NCBI GenBank assembly: GCA_007570785.1
Contig: ML664161.1
Span: forward strand, 17,010,928 to 17,074,927
Direction of reading: 5' to 3'
Source: Antilocapra americana
Lineage: Eukaryota; Chordata; Mammalia; Artiodactyla; Antilocapridae
DNA length: 64,000 bases
Part shown: piece after piece, positions 12,656 to 24,642 of the stretch
How positions within the stretch are numbered: the stretch's first letter is position 1
How the letters are laid out: every line of letters starts with the position of its first letter
Program-made: the position numbers and the translations under genes
Notes under the pieces: model-generated
Database searches by the model: none
What the model saw: the letters and a program-made list of their open reading frames with translations, nothing else
Told to the model about the DNA's origin: nothing

Positions 12656-12756
12656 GATAAATACAAGATAAATTCTCTACTAGGGAAAAATGAACTGAAC
12701 ACACAAAATATAGTTTTAAAACTATAAAAGTCAAAAAGGAAAAAGTATTGAAAAAC

Positions 12757-12777
12757 AGTAATAATAATAATAATAAA
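12757..12777. repeat. (TAA)n microsatellite
   Basis: Seven near-perfect trinucleotide units in AT-rich surroundings. Confidence 0.9.
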
Positions 12778-12844
12778 TTTAAACAAGCTTCCAGTATTAA
12801 AAGGTAAAGATACAAAAATTTAAAGACAAAGGGTAACATTCAGT

Positions 12845-14235
12845 GTGGTGGTAGATGTGGAAACTGTCATACATGGCTAGTGGAAGTATACGTTAGTAAA
12901 ATCATTCATAAGGCATTTTTTTTCAGTACATCTCATCACATATTAAAATATCCATGGTCTTTGATTCATAGTTGCAAATGTAAGAATAAAGCCATAAAGT
13001 TCTAAAAGAAAACACAAGAGAAAATCTCTATGCACTTAGGTTACATGACGAGTTTTTGTACACAACACTAAAAGCATACTCTGCCAAGAAAAAAAGTAAC
13101 AAGTTGTACTCCATCCACATTAAAGACTTTTTCTCTGTTAAAGACATCATGAAGAGAATGAAAAGCCAAGCCACAGGCCAGAAAAAAATATTTACAGATC
13201 ACATATCTGATCAAGATATCAAGAGGTCAGATAACTCAACTAAATAATAAAACAACACAAGAAAAAATAAGGAGTTAAAGTACTGTACAGTCACTTCATC
13301 AGAGAAGAAATATGGATGGCAAATGAATATATGAAAAGATGCTCAACATTATTAGTTAGGGAAATACAAGTTAAAATAACAATGAAATATCAACATGCAC
13401 TTATAAGTATTGTTTCTATTTCAAAACAAAACCAAAGAGACCAAAAAATAACAACTGCTGATGAGGATGCTATCAATAGGAATCTCTCATTCATTGAAAG
13501 CAGGAATGAAAAATACTATACAATGCAAAATACTGATACAATGTCATTTTGGAAAATAGTTATACAGATAAATATTAGAGCACACTGAGAATGAATGAAC
13601 TGTTACAGAACTTCACACAACAAACTGGATAAATCTCACAATGTTAAGGAAGAAGCCAAATACAAATAAGTACGTATTGTATGATTTCATTTATATAAAT
13701 TTCTAAAATAGGCAAAACTAATCTATGGTGTCAGAACAATTACTTCCCTGGAGAGTAAGGTAGTTATTTGCACACAGGGTGGATTTATAAGGAGACTTTT
13801 GGAATGTTGATATTGTTTTGCTTCTTGATCTGGGGACTAGTTACATGAATACAATCATTTTGTGAAACCATAAGCTGTATATGTATTATTTATAAACTTT
13901 CTTACATATATGTCCTTCTTCAACAAATTATTTACCAAGAGGGGACAGGAGGTTGCTTAAATCATCATTTATCCATGCAATGAAATATTCTTCAACAATT
14001 AAAAATATTACAGTATGCTATTGATATGAAAATATAAGTAAATTATGAAATAATGTATGACCTTATTTTATAAAAAGTTTAAAAGTATATAAATAACAAA
14101 AGATCTGGAAGACTATAAACTGAGTTGCTAATTTAGATTGGGTCATGGATGCTTTGTGTTCTTTGCACTAGCATTCATTATTTAATTCTTATGTGATGAG
14201 CATATATTAATTTTACATAATAAAAGTTTAATTCA
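12845..14235 (+). mobile_element. Ancient L1M LINE fragments (ORF2 end and 3' UTR)
   Basis: Recognisable blocks include 'aagttctaaaagaaaacaca' (12998-13017), 'aaaagatgctcaacatt' (about 13332-13350) and the 3' UTR-like 'ggggactagttacatgaat' (about 13833-13851). Short open pieces (13056-13247 and 13316-13588) keep some ORF2 C-terminal flavour but are broken. Divergence indicates an old L1M family. Confidence 0.65.
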
Positions 14236-15599
14236 TATGAAAAGTTAAAAAGGGGTTCTTATACTACAAAATATAAAATATGATATAATAAATAGCATAG
14301 GAGTGAATATATAAATGGAAAAGAATAGACAGAATTCTCAATAACAGACAGAATTCTTACTGTGGTAAAAGTAGTGCTATAAATATAAATAAAAGGAGGA
14401 GTAAATTATAAATAGCACCAAGAGAACACTTTGGAAAAAAATATATTTATATATACTCCATGTAAAGAAATACATCCCTTAAAAATCTAGAAGTGTTAAA
14501 AACAGCCAAGCAACAGAAACATAGAACAATACAATAAATATTGTATAGAACAAGCAACAAATATCATTCTCTGATTGTGAAGGAACATTGTAAAAAAGAC
14601 TATATAGATTTGGCTACAGTAAATAAAAGGCTCTTTGTTATACTTCAAAAGATAACATCATCAAAATTAAATGCAAACAATAAACTGGGAATCATGTTGA
14701 ATATAAATATGGCATATAAAGAATATGTATAGTAGTGGTGGTGGTGGTTTAGTCACTAAGGCGTGTCTTGCGACCCCATGGACTATAGCCCACCGGCCTC
14801 CTCTGTTCATAGGATTTCCCAGGCAAGAATACTGGAGTGGGTCATCATTTCCTTCTCCAGGGGATCTTCCTGACCCAGGAATCAAACCCACATCTCCTGT
14901 ACTGCAAGCAGATTCTTAACCAACTGAGCCACCAGGGAAGTCCCTATGTACAGTAGATACTTAATACCTCAGAGAAACTTGTAAGAAGTTCTTTTAGATG
15001 TCCACTGAAAAGTAGGAAAAAAGAATGATAATCATGAATCATAGAAAAGAAAATGTAAAATGTTTAATAAACACATAAAGATGGTTACATTAATCACAAA
15101 ATATCCCTCCCCCAAACTAATGCAAACAAAAAAACTAAACAAAAGAAAAATAGTATGGAACACATCTGTTTTCAGCAGCAGCAACCAAACAAGAAAAAAT
15201 TCTGATCTAATGTTAGACAAGTGCTCCTATTTTCAGTTAACATGTAAAAGAAATCACATTTGGTTCCCTATCAGAAACAAAATAGGAGAAAATATATGAA
15301 ACCATAGTTTTCAAGACAGCAGTCATCAGACAATAAGAGATAGTGATCTCTGAGAAATGGAAAACCAATTAGGTGAATCCTAAAACTGCTTCAACACCAT
15401 TTACAACAGTATAAAATATACAGTATAAAATATACTTAAGGATTATACTTACAGAATACATGCAAGATGTTTAGACTGAAACCACAAACATTGTTGAGAG
15501 AAATTAAAGAAGAGCTAAATAAAAGGAAAGAGATATTGTGTTCATGATTTAGAAAAAGACTCCATCAAAAGTGTCTAGTCATCATTTCTAATTCCATCC
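14236..15599 (+). mobile_element. Degraded L1M-like stretch
   Basis: Weak ORF2-like matches occur at 14555-14580 ('caacaaatatcattctc') and 15480-15550 ('gagaaattaaagaagagct', then 'gatattgtgttcatgattt'). The rest is AT-rich and unassigned. A Bov-tA interrupts it at 14736-14944. Confidence 0.4.
14736..14944 (-). mobile_element. Bov-tA SINE
   Basis: A complete antisense Bov-tA: BovA end on the left, tRNA-Glu-like head on the right ('gagccaccagggaagtccc'). Target duplication tatgtatagtag (14724-14735) and tatgtacagtag (14945-14956), one mismatch. Confidence 0.92.
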
Positions 15600-16590
15600 T
15601 CCCATTCTCCTTATATATTTCTTTTTTAAACTTCTAATTATAAAAGATGTCAAACAAAATCAAAGAAGACTAGCATACTGAATCCCCATAGATTCTTTAC
15701 TGAATTTCAAGTTATAAACTTTATTATAATTCTAGTTTCATCTATGCTGCTAACCACTTCCCAACCATACAACCCTAACTCTAACCCTAATCTTCTGTGT
15801 CATAGATTTCATCTGTAAATATCTAAAAATAAGGCCTCTTTTAAAAAACATTTGTTGTTTAGTCACTAAGTTGTGTCTAATTCTTTTGCAAGCATGTGGA
15901 CTATAGTCCACCAGGCTCCTCTATCCATGGGACTTCCCAGGCAAGAAGCCTGGAGTGGGTTGCCATTTCCTACTCCAAGGGATCTTCTCAACTCAGGGAT
16001 AGAGCCTTCATCTCCTGCTTTGCAGAAGGATTCTTTACCACTGAGCCACCATAATCACAACATAATTTTACCTCAAAACATTAACTGCAGTACCCTAATA
16101 TGATCAAATAGATCATCAGTGTTCCAATTTTCAAAATTCTCAAAAGTATTTCTTTTACAGTGTGCTGCTTGATTAAAATGAAGTATATGCTTTCACTTGC
16201 TTATTATTATCCTAAATAGGATCACTTTATATTTAATTGTCCAAGCTGCAACATATATGTGAGTGAAAAGGACCATTAATAATAATTATGCCAGAAAATA
16301 AGCATAAATCAGGATAATCACAGGCAAACTGAAATGTGTGGCCACCATGTTCTTAAATCTGTTTCAATCTATATGATTCCACTTTCTATTTCCCCACTTC
16401 TTCCCTTCCATCCAATGGCAATGTATTCATTGAAGAAACCAGTCCCTTTATTCTGTATAATTTCCCAGAGTTTGAATTTTTCCCATATTGCTCCTCTCTT
16501 ACATGCATTTCCTAAAATATAGTAGGTCCAGAAGCCAGATCTAATTCTGATTAATTTTGACAAGAATGTCTTTTAGGAGATGTTCTTTTC
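15600..16590. repeat. Ancient interspersed repeat, family not pinned (LINE 3'-end type)
   Basis: Two separated blocks belong together by their known order in old mammalian repeats: 'atttcatctgtaaatatct' (15808-15826) with 'ataatcacaacataatttt' (16050-16068), then 'ttgaagaaaccagtccctt' and 'aatttcccagagtttgaat' (16430-16478). I cannot say whether it is L1M, HAL1 or another family. A SINE splits it at 15851-16050. At 15768-15792 there are three imperfect CCCTAA units, which I do not take as telomeric. Confidence 0.4.
15851..16050 (-). mobile_element. Bov-tA SINE
   Basis: Antisense Bov-tA, from 'ttgttgtttagtcactaag' to 'ctgagccacc'. Edges are approximate because I found no clear target duplication. 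Confidence 0.88.
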
Positions 16591-16890
16591 AGTCTCAATC
16601 CTACATCAGTCTTTTCCTCTGAGCCTCAAACAAAACTGCTCTGTCAAGGTTCCTTTAATTCCTTAACTCTACTGCTAAACCCAGTTCTCATCTTATTCAA
16701 CCTATCAGCTGATATCTTACTCCTGGCTGATGCCCTTTCTTCACTTGGTTTTTAAAACTCAACCATGGTTTGCTTGTCCTCCACCTTCACTGATCTTTGC
16801 TTCTTAGTCTCTTTTTCAGAATTCCCACTTTTCTCTGGCCTCTTAATGTTGGAATATCCCCAGGGTTCAATTATCCATCCTTCCCTTACA

Positions 16891-16948
16891 GTCTGTGGGG
16901 TCAAAGAAGAGTTGGACAAGACTTAATGACTAAACAGCACCACCAGCA
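16891..16948 (+). mobile_element. Truncated SINE tail (BovA/Bov-tA 3' end)
   Basis: A short 3' end ('gtctgtggggtcaaagaag', then 'gactaaacagcacc') sits inside the L2. It is a severely 5'-truncated insertion. Confidence 0.75.
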
Positions 16949-17659
16949 TATATGCTGACAGCTTCCAGCTCAGTGCTATTCCAGAACTTCAGGCCTGAAG
17001 TTGTTTATGTAACATCTCCACTATAATGTCTCATTTGATGCTACAACTCCATTTTTATCAGCTTCTCAGTCATAAAATCTTGTAGTCATCCTTAACACCT
17101 TTCTCCTCTATCCTACATCAAATTCATCAGGAGGTTGGATCTACCTTCAAGATATATTCCAAATCTAACCACTGCACTTCCTCTTCAATTACCACATTAG
17201 TTTAAATTGCTATCATCTCTCATCTAGATTACTGGCATAGCCTCCTAACTGATCTCCCCATCATACTCTTACTTCCAGTATTTATTAAATAGTAGTCAAA
17301 TGATCCTTTTAAAATGGATTGTGTCACCACTTTGCTCAAAGCTGTCCAGTGGTTCCTCTTTTCATTCATAGTAAAAGCCAAAGTTCTTATAATGTCCCAC
17401 AAAGCTCTACATCTTCTCAAATGTTTATACTGACTTCCTCTCCCTCTACACTCCTCCTCACTCACTCATCCTGTTACAGCCACACAGGTTATCTTGCTGC
17501 CTCAAAAACACAATCAGATACATTCTCATTTGAAGAACACTTACTCTAGATGTTCCTTTTTTTCTGAAACATTCTTCTCCCTGATATTCCTTTGGCTAAG
17601 TCTATCCTGAAAAAATTCAACTTTTCAATGAGACCTACTTTGACCTCCTTTTATATACT

Positions 17660-17866
17660 TCCCTGGTGGCTTAGATGGTAAAGCGCCTGCCTACAATGTG
17701 GCGACTCGGGTTCTATCCTTGGGTTGGGAAGATCCTCTGGAGAAGAAAATGATAACCCACTCCAGTACTCTTGTCTGGAAAATCCCATGGACAGAGGAGC
17801 CTGTTAGGCTATAGTCCATGGGGTTTCAAAGAGTCAGACACGACTGAGCAACTAAACTTTCTTTAT
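17660..17866 (+). mobile_element. Bov-tA SINE
   Basis: tRNA-Glu-like head ('ttccctggtggcttagatgg') followed by BovA ending 'cacgactgagcaactaaac'. An 8-bp duplication, tatatact, at 17652-17659 and 17875-17882 fits the insertion into L2. Confidence 0.9.
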
Positions 17867-18394
17867 TTCTTTTCTATATACTATAATCCGGATCATAATT
17901 TTCCCAGAACCCCCTAACCCCTTACTTTTCTTAATTTCCATTTTTCACATTATTTACATCATCTAGTTATTGTATAATTTACTTACTTTTATGTTTATCA
18001 TTTACTGTGTATCTTCTTCCACTAGAACATAAGCTCCTCAAAGGCAGAAACATTTTTTTTTGTTCCCTGATGATCCCTCAGGCTTTCACAGTCTAACCTA
18101 TGATAAGCTTTCCGTGTAGTGAGTCAACTGCTGAATTAATGTTGAATGAGTGAACAATTATTGTTACTGTTATTACTATGTGAACACTTAATTTCAGCAG
18201 AATAAGTATTTGGGAGCTTGCTGCACTGGACCAAGTGGGAAACGCTGGTATAGGGTGGTAATAGTGGTGATGGAAAGAAGTGACACACTTAAAACACAGT
18301 TTGGAAATATTTACAATGCTTGGATGAAGGGATATGCTTTGGTTAAAGGGGAAGAATCAAGAATAATCCTTAGATTTCCTGTATTGGCTAACTA

Positions 18395-18530
18395 TAAGGT
18401 GGCAGAGTGGTAAAGAATCCACCTGCAATGCAGGAGTGGCAGGTTCAATCCCTGAATATTCTTGCCTGGACAAAGGAGTCTGGAGGGCTACAGTCCACAG
18501 AGTTGCAAAGAATCAGACACGACTGAACAT
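18395..18530 (+). mobile_element. Bov-tA SINE, internally shortened
   Basis: A tRNA-like head ('ggtggcagagtggtaaagaat') leads into a BovA end ('cagacacgactgaaca'). The middle is about 70 bp shorter than in intact copies. Confidence 0.85.
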
Positions 18531-18817
18531 ACATGCAGCACAATATGTTATGAAATGGTGAAGAGGTGAGAAAAACAGATTAGGGAAGTGGATCAAGAGT
18601 CTGTATTGAATGATAAGTTTGAGATGCCTTTGAGCCATCCAAAAGATAATTACAAGAAAGTAGTTACATGGAGAGTCAAAATTACAGCTCTTGGCTGTGT
18701 TTAGAAAGTTTGAAAATACTGATATAAGAAAAGAATTTAAACCTATACGAACAGGGAAGTGAGAAGAATAGACATATTCTAATCATTTCCTCAAGAGGCT
18801 ATTACTCTGGTCCTTTG

Positions 18818-19024
18818 TTGTTGTTCAGTCACTAAGTTGTATCCGATTCTTTGCACCCCAAAGACTGTAGCCCATCAGGCTCCTTTGTCCATGAAGTTTC
18901 CAGGCAAAAATACTGGCGTAGATTGCCATTTCCTTCAGGGCATCTTCCCACCCAGGGATAGAACCTTCATCTCCTGCATTGGCAGGAGGATTCTTTACCA
19001 CTCAGCCACCAGGGAAGCACTATA
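18818..19024 (-). mobile_element. Bov-tA SINE
   Basis: Antisense copy with the duplication ctggtcctttg at 18807-18817 and 19025-19035. Confidence 0.92.
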
Positions 19025-19230
19025 CTGGTCCTTTGATCAAGGTAAAGCTACTGAGAAGAATCACTCAGTGAGGAAGGAGAAAAACAAGATGAAATTGCAT
19101 GGTAAGAGCCAAGAGACAAAAATGTTCCATAAAGCTGGGGAACATCCATTGGGTTTTGTAACAGAAGCACCATTCATGGTATCACTGGTAGATGCAATCT
19201 CATTAGAACAGTAAGAGTGGAAGCCAAATT

Positions 19231-19926
19231 ATATTTCCAGTATGTCACTATGCCTCTTTGTTTTTATCACAACAGGAAGCAAAAATCCTATAATCTTCAA
19301 TCAAATCAGTCAATCCAATTACACACCTACCCACTCAAGGGTAACAAAATATAAGTGGTAGAGAATATAGAATAATGTGGATCCAAAGTTGCCTATAGAA
19401 CCCGGAGACCTGAGTAGGTATTCTGGGCTGGTAGTAGACCAACTGGGATGACCTAGCATCACAGAATCTAAGGAGTGGAGAGAATAATGAAGGATCATAC
19501 CAGAGAAGGAAAATGCAAAGCATGCATATCTATTGTAATCAATCATAGAATTTCTTCCTCATGAGCTGCAACAGTGTCAGAGGACCACAGTGCTTCAGGC
19601 AGCCCTTACCAGTTGATCACAGTTAGCATGGGAATTAAACCCATTCACTATCCCTATCTCAAGTCTCAAACAAGTCCCACCTCCTCTAATCCTTTTTACT
19701 TCACCTCTACAAAACCTTAGGTAGTCATTTAGCTTCTGCTTCAACGGAGGTAGGGAATATCTATCTTCTTTTCAGATTGAGCCAAAAGCTGCTCCTACTA
19801 CTTTCCACTTCCTAGAAGTTACTGCAATTACATGAGCCACTGTAAATTTTTGTCCTCACATGTCAAAATTTCAGGTATTTAAAGACAGCTATTTATTTTT
19901 CCCTAGAATTTTGTCCTCTCCAGTAA
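19231..19926. other. No gene or repeat recognised
   Basis: Mixed-composition unique sequence. Frames at 19319-19546 (minus) are short and unlike any family I know. Confidence 0.45.
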
Positions 19927-19936
19927 AAACAAATTT

Positions 19937-20151
19937 GTGCTGTTTGTGCTTAGTCACTCAGTCACATCCGACTCTTTATGACCCCATGGATTGCAGTCCA
20001 CCAGGCTCCTCTGCCCATGGGGCTTCTCCATGCAAGACTACTAGAGTGGGTTGTCAGGCCCTCCACAGAATCTTCCCAACCCAGGGATCAAACCCAGGTT
20101 TCCTGCATTGCAGGTGGATTCTTTACCATCTGAACCACCAGGGAAGCCAAG
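19937..20151 (-). mobile_element. Bov-tA SINE
   Basis: Antisense full-length copy with the duplication aaacaaattt at 19927-19936 and 20152-20161. Confidence 0.92.
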
Positions 20152-20161
20152 AAACAAATTT

Positions 20162-22079
20162 AGGATCTTTATCAAAGGATTTAGTTCCTAGTTTAATACC
20201 ACTTTATTCATTTTTACTAGCACTCTCATTTGCCTGAAAAATATAAGCCCTCCACCATCATGCTTTACATACTGAGACTGAACTAAAAAACTGGAATATC
20301 TACCTTAAACAACAAATAGATAAAAGGCATCCATATCTAACTTATGTAGAGTCCCAGCTACCAGATGCTAGGAGTTTCCCCCTAACAACAATGCAGAAGT
20401 AAGAACAAGTCTTAAGAGCTCCATGGGGATAAAGGGAGATCATGCAAAGAGGTACAAATTCCAGCTGCTGGAACTTAGGCAGTCTAACTACTGAATGGAA
20501 CAGATGATACATTACAGGACTTTTTCCCTTGGGTCATGTGAATTTTAGGATCAAAATATCTAGCAGATTTAAAAATAGGTCCTGAATAAAATTACAACAT
20601 GTTGAAGATGAATAAATTCAGCTCTAATAGACTAATAAAATAGACTTTTAGTCAGTTTTTACATAAATGAAATACTATTACATATTAACCTCCCCCCTTA
20701 CGAATTTTAGAGAAAATCTTTTTGCTTGATTTTTCAAGGTCCCTTACAAGTTAGTTTATTAGAGCAATTATGAGGAATTAATCAAAACAAAATCATACAT
20801 TACTTCCAAATAGATTTCAAACTTCTTAAGGGCAAGAACCATGTTTTTCCTTTCTTATATTAAATCCAATGATTGTAATATAAAGGATACTCAAATTATA
20901 TGCTTATTAACATAAAAATAATTATGAATAAATGAAAATTTACTTTAAAGCATAAGAAATGACAAACTTTTGGTTAGTCTTCAGCGTCTTTATTACTGGG
21001 TCTGCAGAAACAACCAAAAATTTCAAACTGATCTACTTACTTCTCATATATTCCACTAATAACCAATAAGCAGCTTACACAAATCATATAGAAAGGTCCA
21101 TTTGCACAAGACAAGAGGAAGACCTCATTTCTTAATCTCCTCTTGTCTTCCTTGGCTTTCCTGTCTTTGCTAGTAAATTTTTATGACTGCTAGCAGTTTC
21201 TCTTAAATAGCATTCTGGTCCTTGGATACCTCAACTGCAGCTATCTCTTTATAGGACATCATGAATGTTTTAGTTAGTTTGGGTTGAGAATTTCCAAGCC
21301 TTGCTTTTTTCCTTTTTCTTTATTCACCACTTGACCCCATTGTTTCAGTTTCCAGTAAGTCTTGTCACTTCTACTAATAAGAAAGAATGTACTCACACTG
21401 CCTTAGATCCCATACCTCAAGAGGTATGCAGGTCTGCGAGCTATATATAAGGCTTTAAATTTATAAAGCTTCTTGAAAAAGAAGTTATCAAAATTATTAT
21501 TGGCAGTGGCTAGATAATTTGAAAAATTAAAGTACTTGCTAAGGGTCAGTTTAGGGAATCTTGGCTTTAATTTTTCCAAGATAACTTTTTAACAAAATGA
21601 AAATTCCTTGGGATAAGGGCAATTTCAAACTATGGGAAAGAAACTAGGGAATAATTTGTTACAGCCTTAAGATACAGAGCAAAAGATGTTATTACTATTG
21701 AGTAAATAAAATTTGAACTTCACTTACATGAATTGCTACATCCCTTCACCTTTGGCCAGAAGATTCTTCTTGTAAAAGTATTTATGTTATTATGCTATTT
21801 CATGCTGCAAAGACAGAAATATTTTATAAGTTAGATATTTTTTCAAGCTTATGTCACTAGTTTGATTAGTATTTTTCATGATAATCCTCATAATAATATA
21901 TATATATATATATTCATGCATGATTTGTGGTTTGCATTTATCCATTTGCATGCACCCTTGTGAGATGTGAGCTTCCTTTTTTAATTCTTTATTAACAAAA
22001 AGGATCATACATTTTCCTTCAAAACAAGCCAAAAAGAATCTTAACATTTTAATGCTGCAAAGTTCCCCAGGGGTCATAC
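20162..22079. other. Mostly unique sequence, weak L2-tail match
   Basis: About 20810-20900 weakly resembles an L2 or MIR 3' tail ('aagggcaagaaccatgttt'). A perfect (TA)n run lies at 21894-21912. I recognise nothing else. Confidence 0.4.
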
Positions 22080-22200
22080 AGTTCAAGATATTCATTTTAC
22101 AGATTAACTGAGGCCCAGAGGTTAAATGACTAGGCAACTATTACAGAATGCAATTTAAATGGCACTGCAAGCTTCAAAGCAGCTCATGCATTGGCCTGCA
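22080..22200 (-). mobile_element. MIR SINE fragment
   Basis: The antisense MIR core 'cattttacagattaactgagg' (22093-22112) is followed by 'agaggttaaatgacta' and a decayed 'gaatgcaatttaaatgg' arm. Confidence 0.75.
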
Positions 22201-22267
22201 ATGATCCTAGTCCTCTCCGACCTGGTCCAAAATTCCCATCAGTTTCACAATGCCTGACACTTAAAGT

Positions 22268-22634
22268 TCAGTTCAGTCGCTCAGCCATGTCCAGCTCTTT
22301 GCGACCCCATGAACTGCAGCACACCAGGCCTCCCTGTCCATCACCAACTCCCGGAGTCTACCCAAACCCACGTCCATTGAGTCGGTGATGCCATCCAGCC
22401 ATCTCATCCTCTGTCATCCCCATCTCCTCCTGCCCCCAGTCCTTCCCAGCTTCAGGGTCTTTTCCAATGAGTCAGCTCTTCACATGAGGTGGCCAAAGTA
22501 TTGGAGTTTCAGCTTCAACATCAGTCCTTCCAAAGAACACCCAGGACTGACCTCCTTTAGGATGGACTTGTTGGATCTCCTTGCAGTCCAAGGGATTCTC
22601 AAGAGTCTTCTCCAACACCACAGTTCAAAATCAT
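22268..22634 (-). mobile_element. BovB LINE, short 3' end
   Basis: The reverse complement of the last ~367 bp of BovB. An exact 12-bp duplication, gacacttaaagt, at 22256-22267 and 22635-22646 shows a single 5'-truncated insertion. Confidence 0.95.
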
Positions 22635-22646
22635 GACACTTAAAGT

Positions 22647-23054
22647 ACTTATATCAATTAATCAATAGGGACTGGGTAAATGGAATCACTGTTCTTTTAT
22701 GGATATTGTTAACATTGGGGCTGGAGTGAACTAAGTACAATTTGTCTTTGATAGCCCTTTCCATCTCTTTCTTACTCTCTTGCTTTTCTATTCTACAGCC
22801 TCAGAGGACTCCTAAGCTTCTTAAGCCAGCTCCCATCACCACGCCTAATGGGATTTTTAATTCCCAGCAGTGACTCACATATTTCTACATTACCTCACTG
22901 ACTAGCCAAACTTATTTGACTTGTGTTCTATTAATCTATGTAACCAGGATCTGCTATGGTAAACTACAATCTAGAGGCCACTACTATTTTCCCCTATCTT
23001 TCAAATAACTCACTAATCTCTAACTTGCTAGCACATCAAATATTGCGGTATACT
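22647..23054. other. Unique sequence, nothing recognised
   Basis: Short spacer between a BovB and a Bov-tA. No frame or repeat is supported. Confidence 0.4.
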
Positions 23055-23064
23055 ATAAAGACTT

Positions 23065-23286
23065 CCTGGGGCTTTCCTGGTGGCTCAGACAGTAAAGAAT
23101 CTGCCTACAATGCGGAAGACCCAGCTTCCATCCCTGGGTTAGGAAGATGTCCTGGAGAAGGGAATGGCAACTCATCCCAGTATTTTTGCCTAGAGAATTC
23201 CATGGCCAGAGAAGCTTGGCAGGCAACAGTCCTTGGAGTCACAGAGAGTCAGACATGACTGAGTGACTAATACACACACAAATACA

Positions 23287-23327
<41 letters not shown>
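23065..23327 (+). mobile_element. Bov-tA SINE with (AC)n tail
   Basis: A sense Bov-tA (tRNA-like head 'ggctttcctggtggctcag', BovA end 'catgactgagtgactaa') whose 3' tail runs into an AC microsatellite. The duplication ataaagactt at 23055-23064 and 23328-23337 encloses both SINE and microsatellite. Confidence 0.93.

Positions 23328-23328
<1 letters not shown>
23273..23328. repeat. (AC)n microsatellite
   Basis: About 20 uninterrupted CA units follow a short degenerate start. It lies inside the SINE's target duplications, so it grew from the SINE tail. Confidence 0.95.
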
Positions 23329-23330
<2 letters not shown>

Positions 23331-23624
23331 AAGACTTTCTATATCTCATGGCTTTAAATATTGATCCTTCAAATGGAATAATTCTAGAACAGCAGTGACT
23401 CATAGATAGGGACATCCCTTTCCCAAACACAGCCCTTCAACAGTGTACATCAACTGCCCATAGCCGAATTCCATCAGAAACTAACAGTAAGTTTTCCTCT
23501 ATGACATTCTCCTGAGTCAGTTGCAAGGACTCAAGTGAGGAGCATTTTAGTTCTTCATGCAAAAAAAAAAAAAAAGCTTCTGAACTTTTTCTCTGGGTAA
23601 CCTAATTGGTCTCTAGAGTATTGT

Positions 23625-23832
23625 GTGTGTGTATGCGGTAGTTGCTCAGTTATGTCTGACTGTATGTGACCCCATGGACTGTAGCCCTTCAGGCTCCTTT
23701 GTCCATGGAATTCTCAAGGCAAGGATACTAGAATGGGTTGCCATTCCCTTCTCCAGAAGATCTTTGCAACCCAGGGATCCAACTGAGGTTTTCTGCACTG
23801 CAGTTAGACTCTTCACCATCTGAGCCACCATA
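23625..23832 (-). mobile_element. Bov-tA SINE
   Basis: Antisense copy, BovA end 'gttgctcagttatgtctgac' to tRNA-like head 'ctgagccaccata'. Preceded by a short GT run at 23622-23633. Confidence 0.88.
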
Positions 23833-23934
23833 TGTTATTCTTTTTTTCTGATATATATTTGATTGGGTTTGGTTTTTTAAGACCAGTTGCAGTTTCTTGA
23901 TCTTAATAATGTAGACAATTATGCTTACCCAGCA

Positions 23935-24345
23935 ACAGTGAAAACAATAATTATAATAACAAAATATTTACTGAATATTTTATATGTATAAGTTTGCTAA
24001 GAATTCTTAATATGCTTTGTCTCATGTAATCATTTCAACAACACTTTGATCTATATGCTATTCATATCTTGTATTTCATTGATGTAGAAACTGCTGGGTA
24101 GGTGATCTTGGGAAAAATTACTTGGCTTTTTTGGGTTTCTCTAAAATGAGTAATAACATTTTCATTGAAGATTCAATGTAATATCCACATATGATGTTTA
24201 TCATGGTGCTTGGCTTATAGTAAGTGTTTCAAAAATGATAGCTTTTATTGAGGAAGTTATCCTAGGCCAGATAGCTAGAAAGTGGTAGAGCCAAGGATCA
24301 AAGCAGGGCAGTCAGCCTCCAAAGATACACTTTACTGCTTCCAAA
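23935..24345 (-). mobile_element. MIR SINE split by another MIR
   Basis: The first arm (about 23935-24085) is antisense MIR ('atttactgaatatttta', 'ctcatgtaatcatttcaac', 'gatgtagaaactg'). The second arm (about 24246-24345) continues it ('agatagctagaaagtggtagag', split here for length at 24270-24290). Between them lies a sense MIR. Confidence 0.65.
24086..24245 (+). mobile_element. MIR SINE nested in an antisense MIR
   Basis: Sense MIR order: 'ggtgatcttgggaaaaatta' (about 24101), 'tttctctaaaatgagtaat' (about 24136), then 'tggtgcttggcttatagtaag' (24205 on). Both arms of the host MIR abut it. Confidence 0.65.
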
Positions 24346-24642
24346 ATGGTAAGTACAAAGTATTTATGAAGGTGGTTATTATCAAACATGCCTAGATTCT
24401 TAAACAAAAACAGCTATCTCTTACAATTCGCTTTTCCCAAAAGAACTTTAATTAAATCATTTAATTCCTTAAAATTTTATTTTTAGTTTTGCTATATCCT
24501 TTGACAAATTTAAAAACTGCAATAGTAGTCTTACAGTTATTTACATACATTATAAATGTTGACACAGATGCTGACAAAGAAAACCATAAGTTCATGACAA
24601 AATTAACAAAAGCATACACTTGTACCAAGGAAACTGATCTTT

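Larger units (their letters stand above)
16600..18160 (+). mobile_element. L2 LINE, long 3' portion
   Basis: Marker blocks come in L2 order: 'ccccagggttcaattatcc' (16859-16877), 'attactggcatagcctcct' (17229-17247), 'gatccttttaaaatgg' (17300-17315), 'agtaaaagccaaagttctta' (17370-17389) and the tail 'agaacataagctcctcaaag' (18024-18043), ending near 'gttgaatgagtgaac' at about 18155. It is interrupted by two SINE insertions. It is an old copy with no usable frame. Confidence 0.8.
18200..19230 (-). mobile_element. L2 LINE, antisense portion
   Basis: Antisense L2 blocks: 'ggtaatagtggtgatggaaag' split across 18257-18277, 'agtttgagatgcctttgag' (18616-18634), and 'ggtaagagccaagagaca' near 19100. Two SINEs interrupt it (18395-18530, 18818-19024). 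With the sense L2 at 16600-18160 it forms a tail-to-tail pair. Confidence 0.65.

Noticed and set aside
15768..15792. Telomere-like CCCTAA units
   Set aside because: Only three imperfect units inside an old interspersed repeat; no array.
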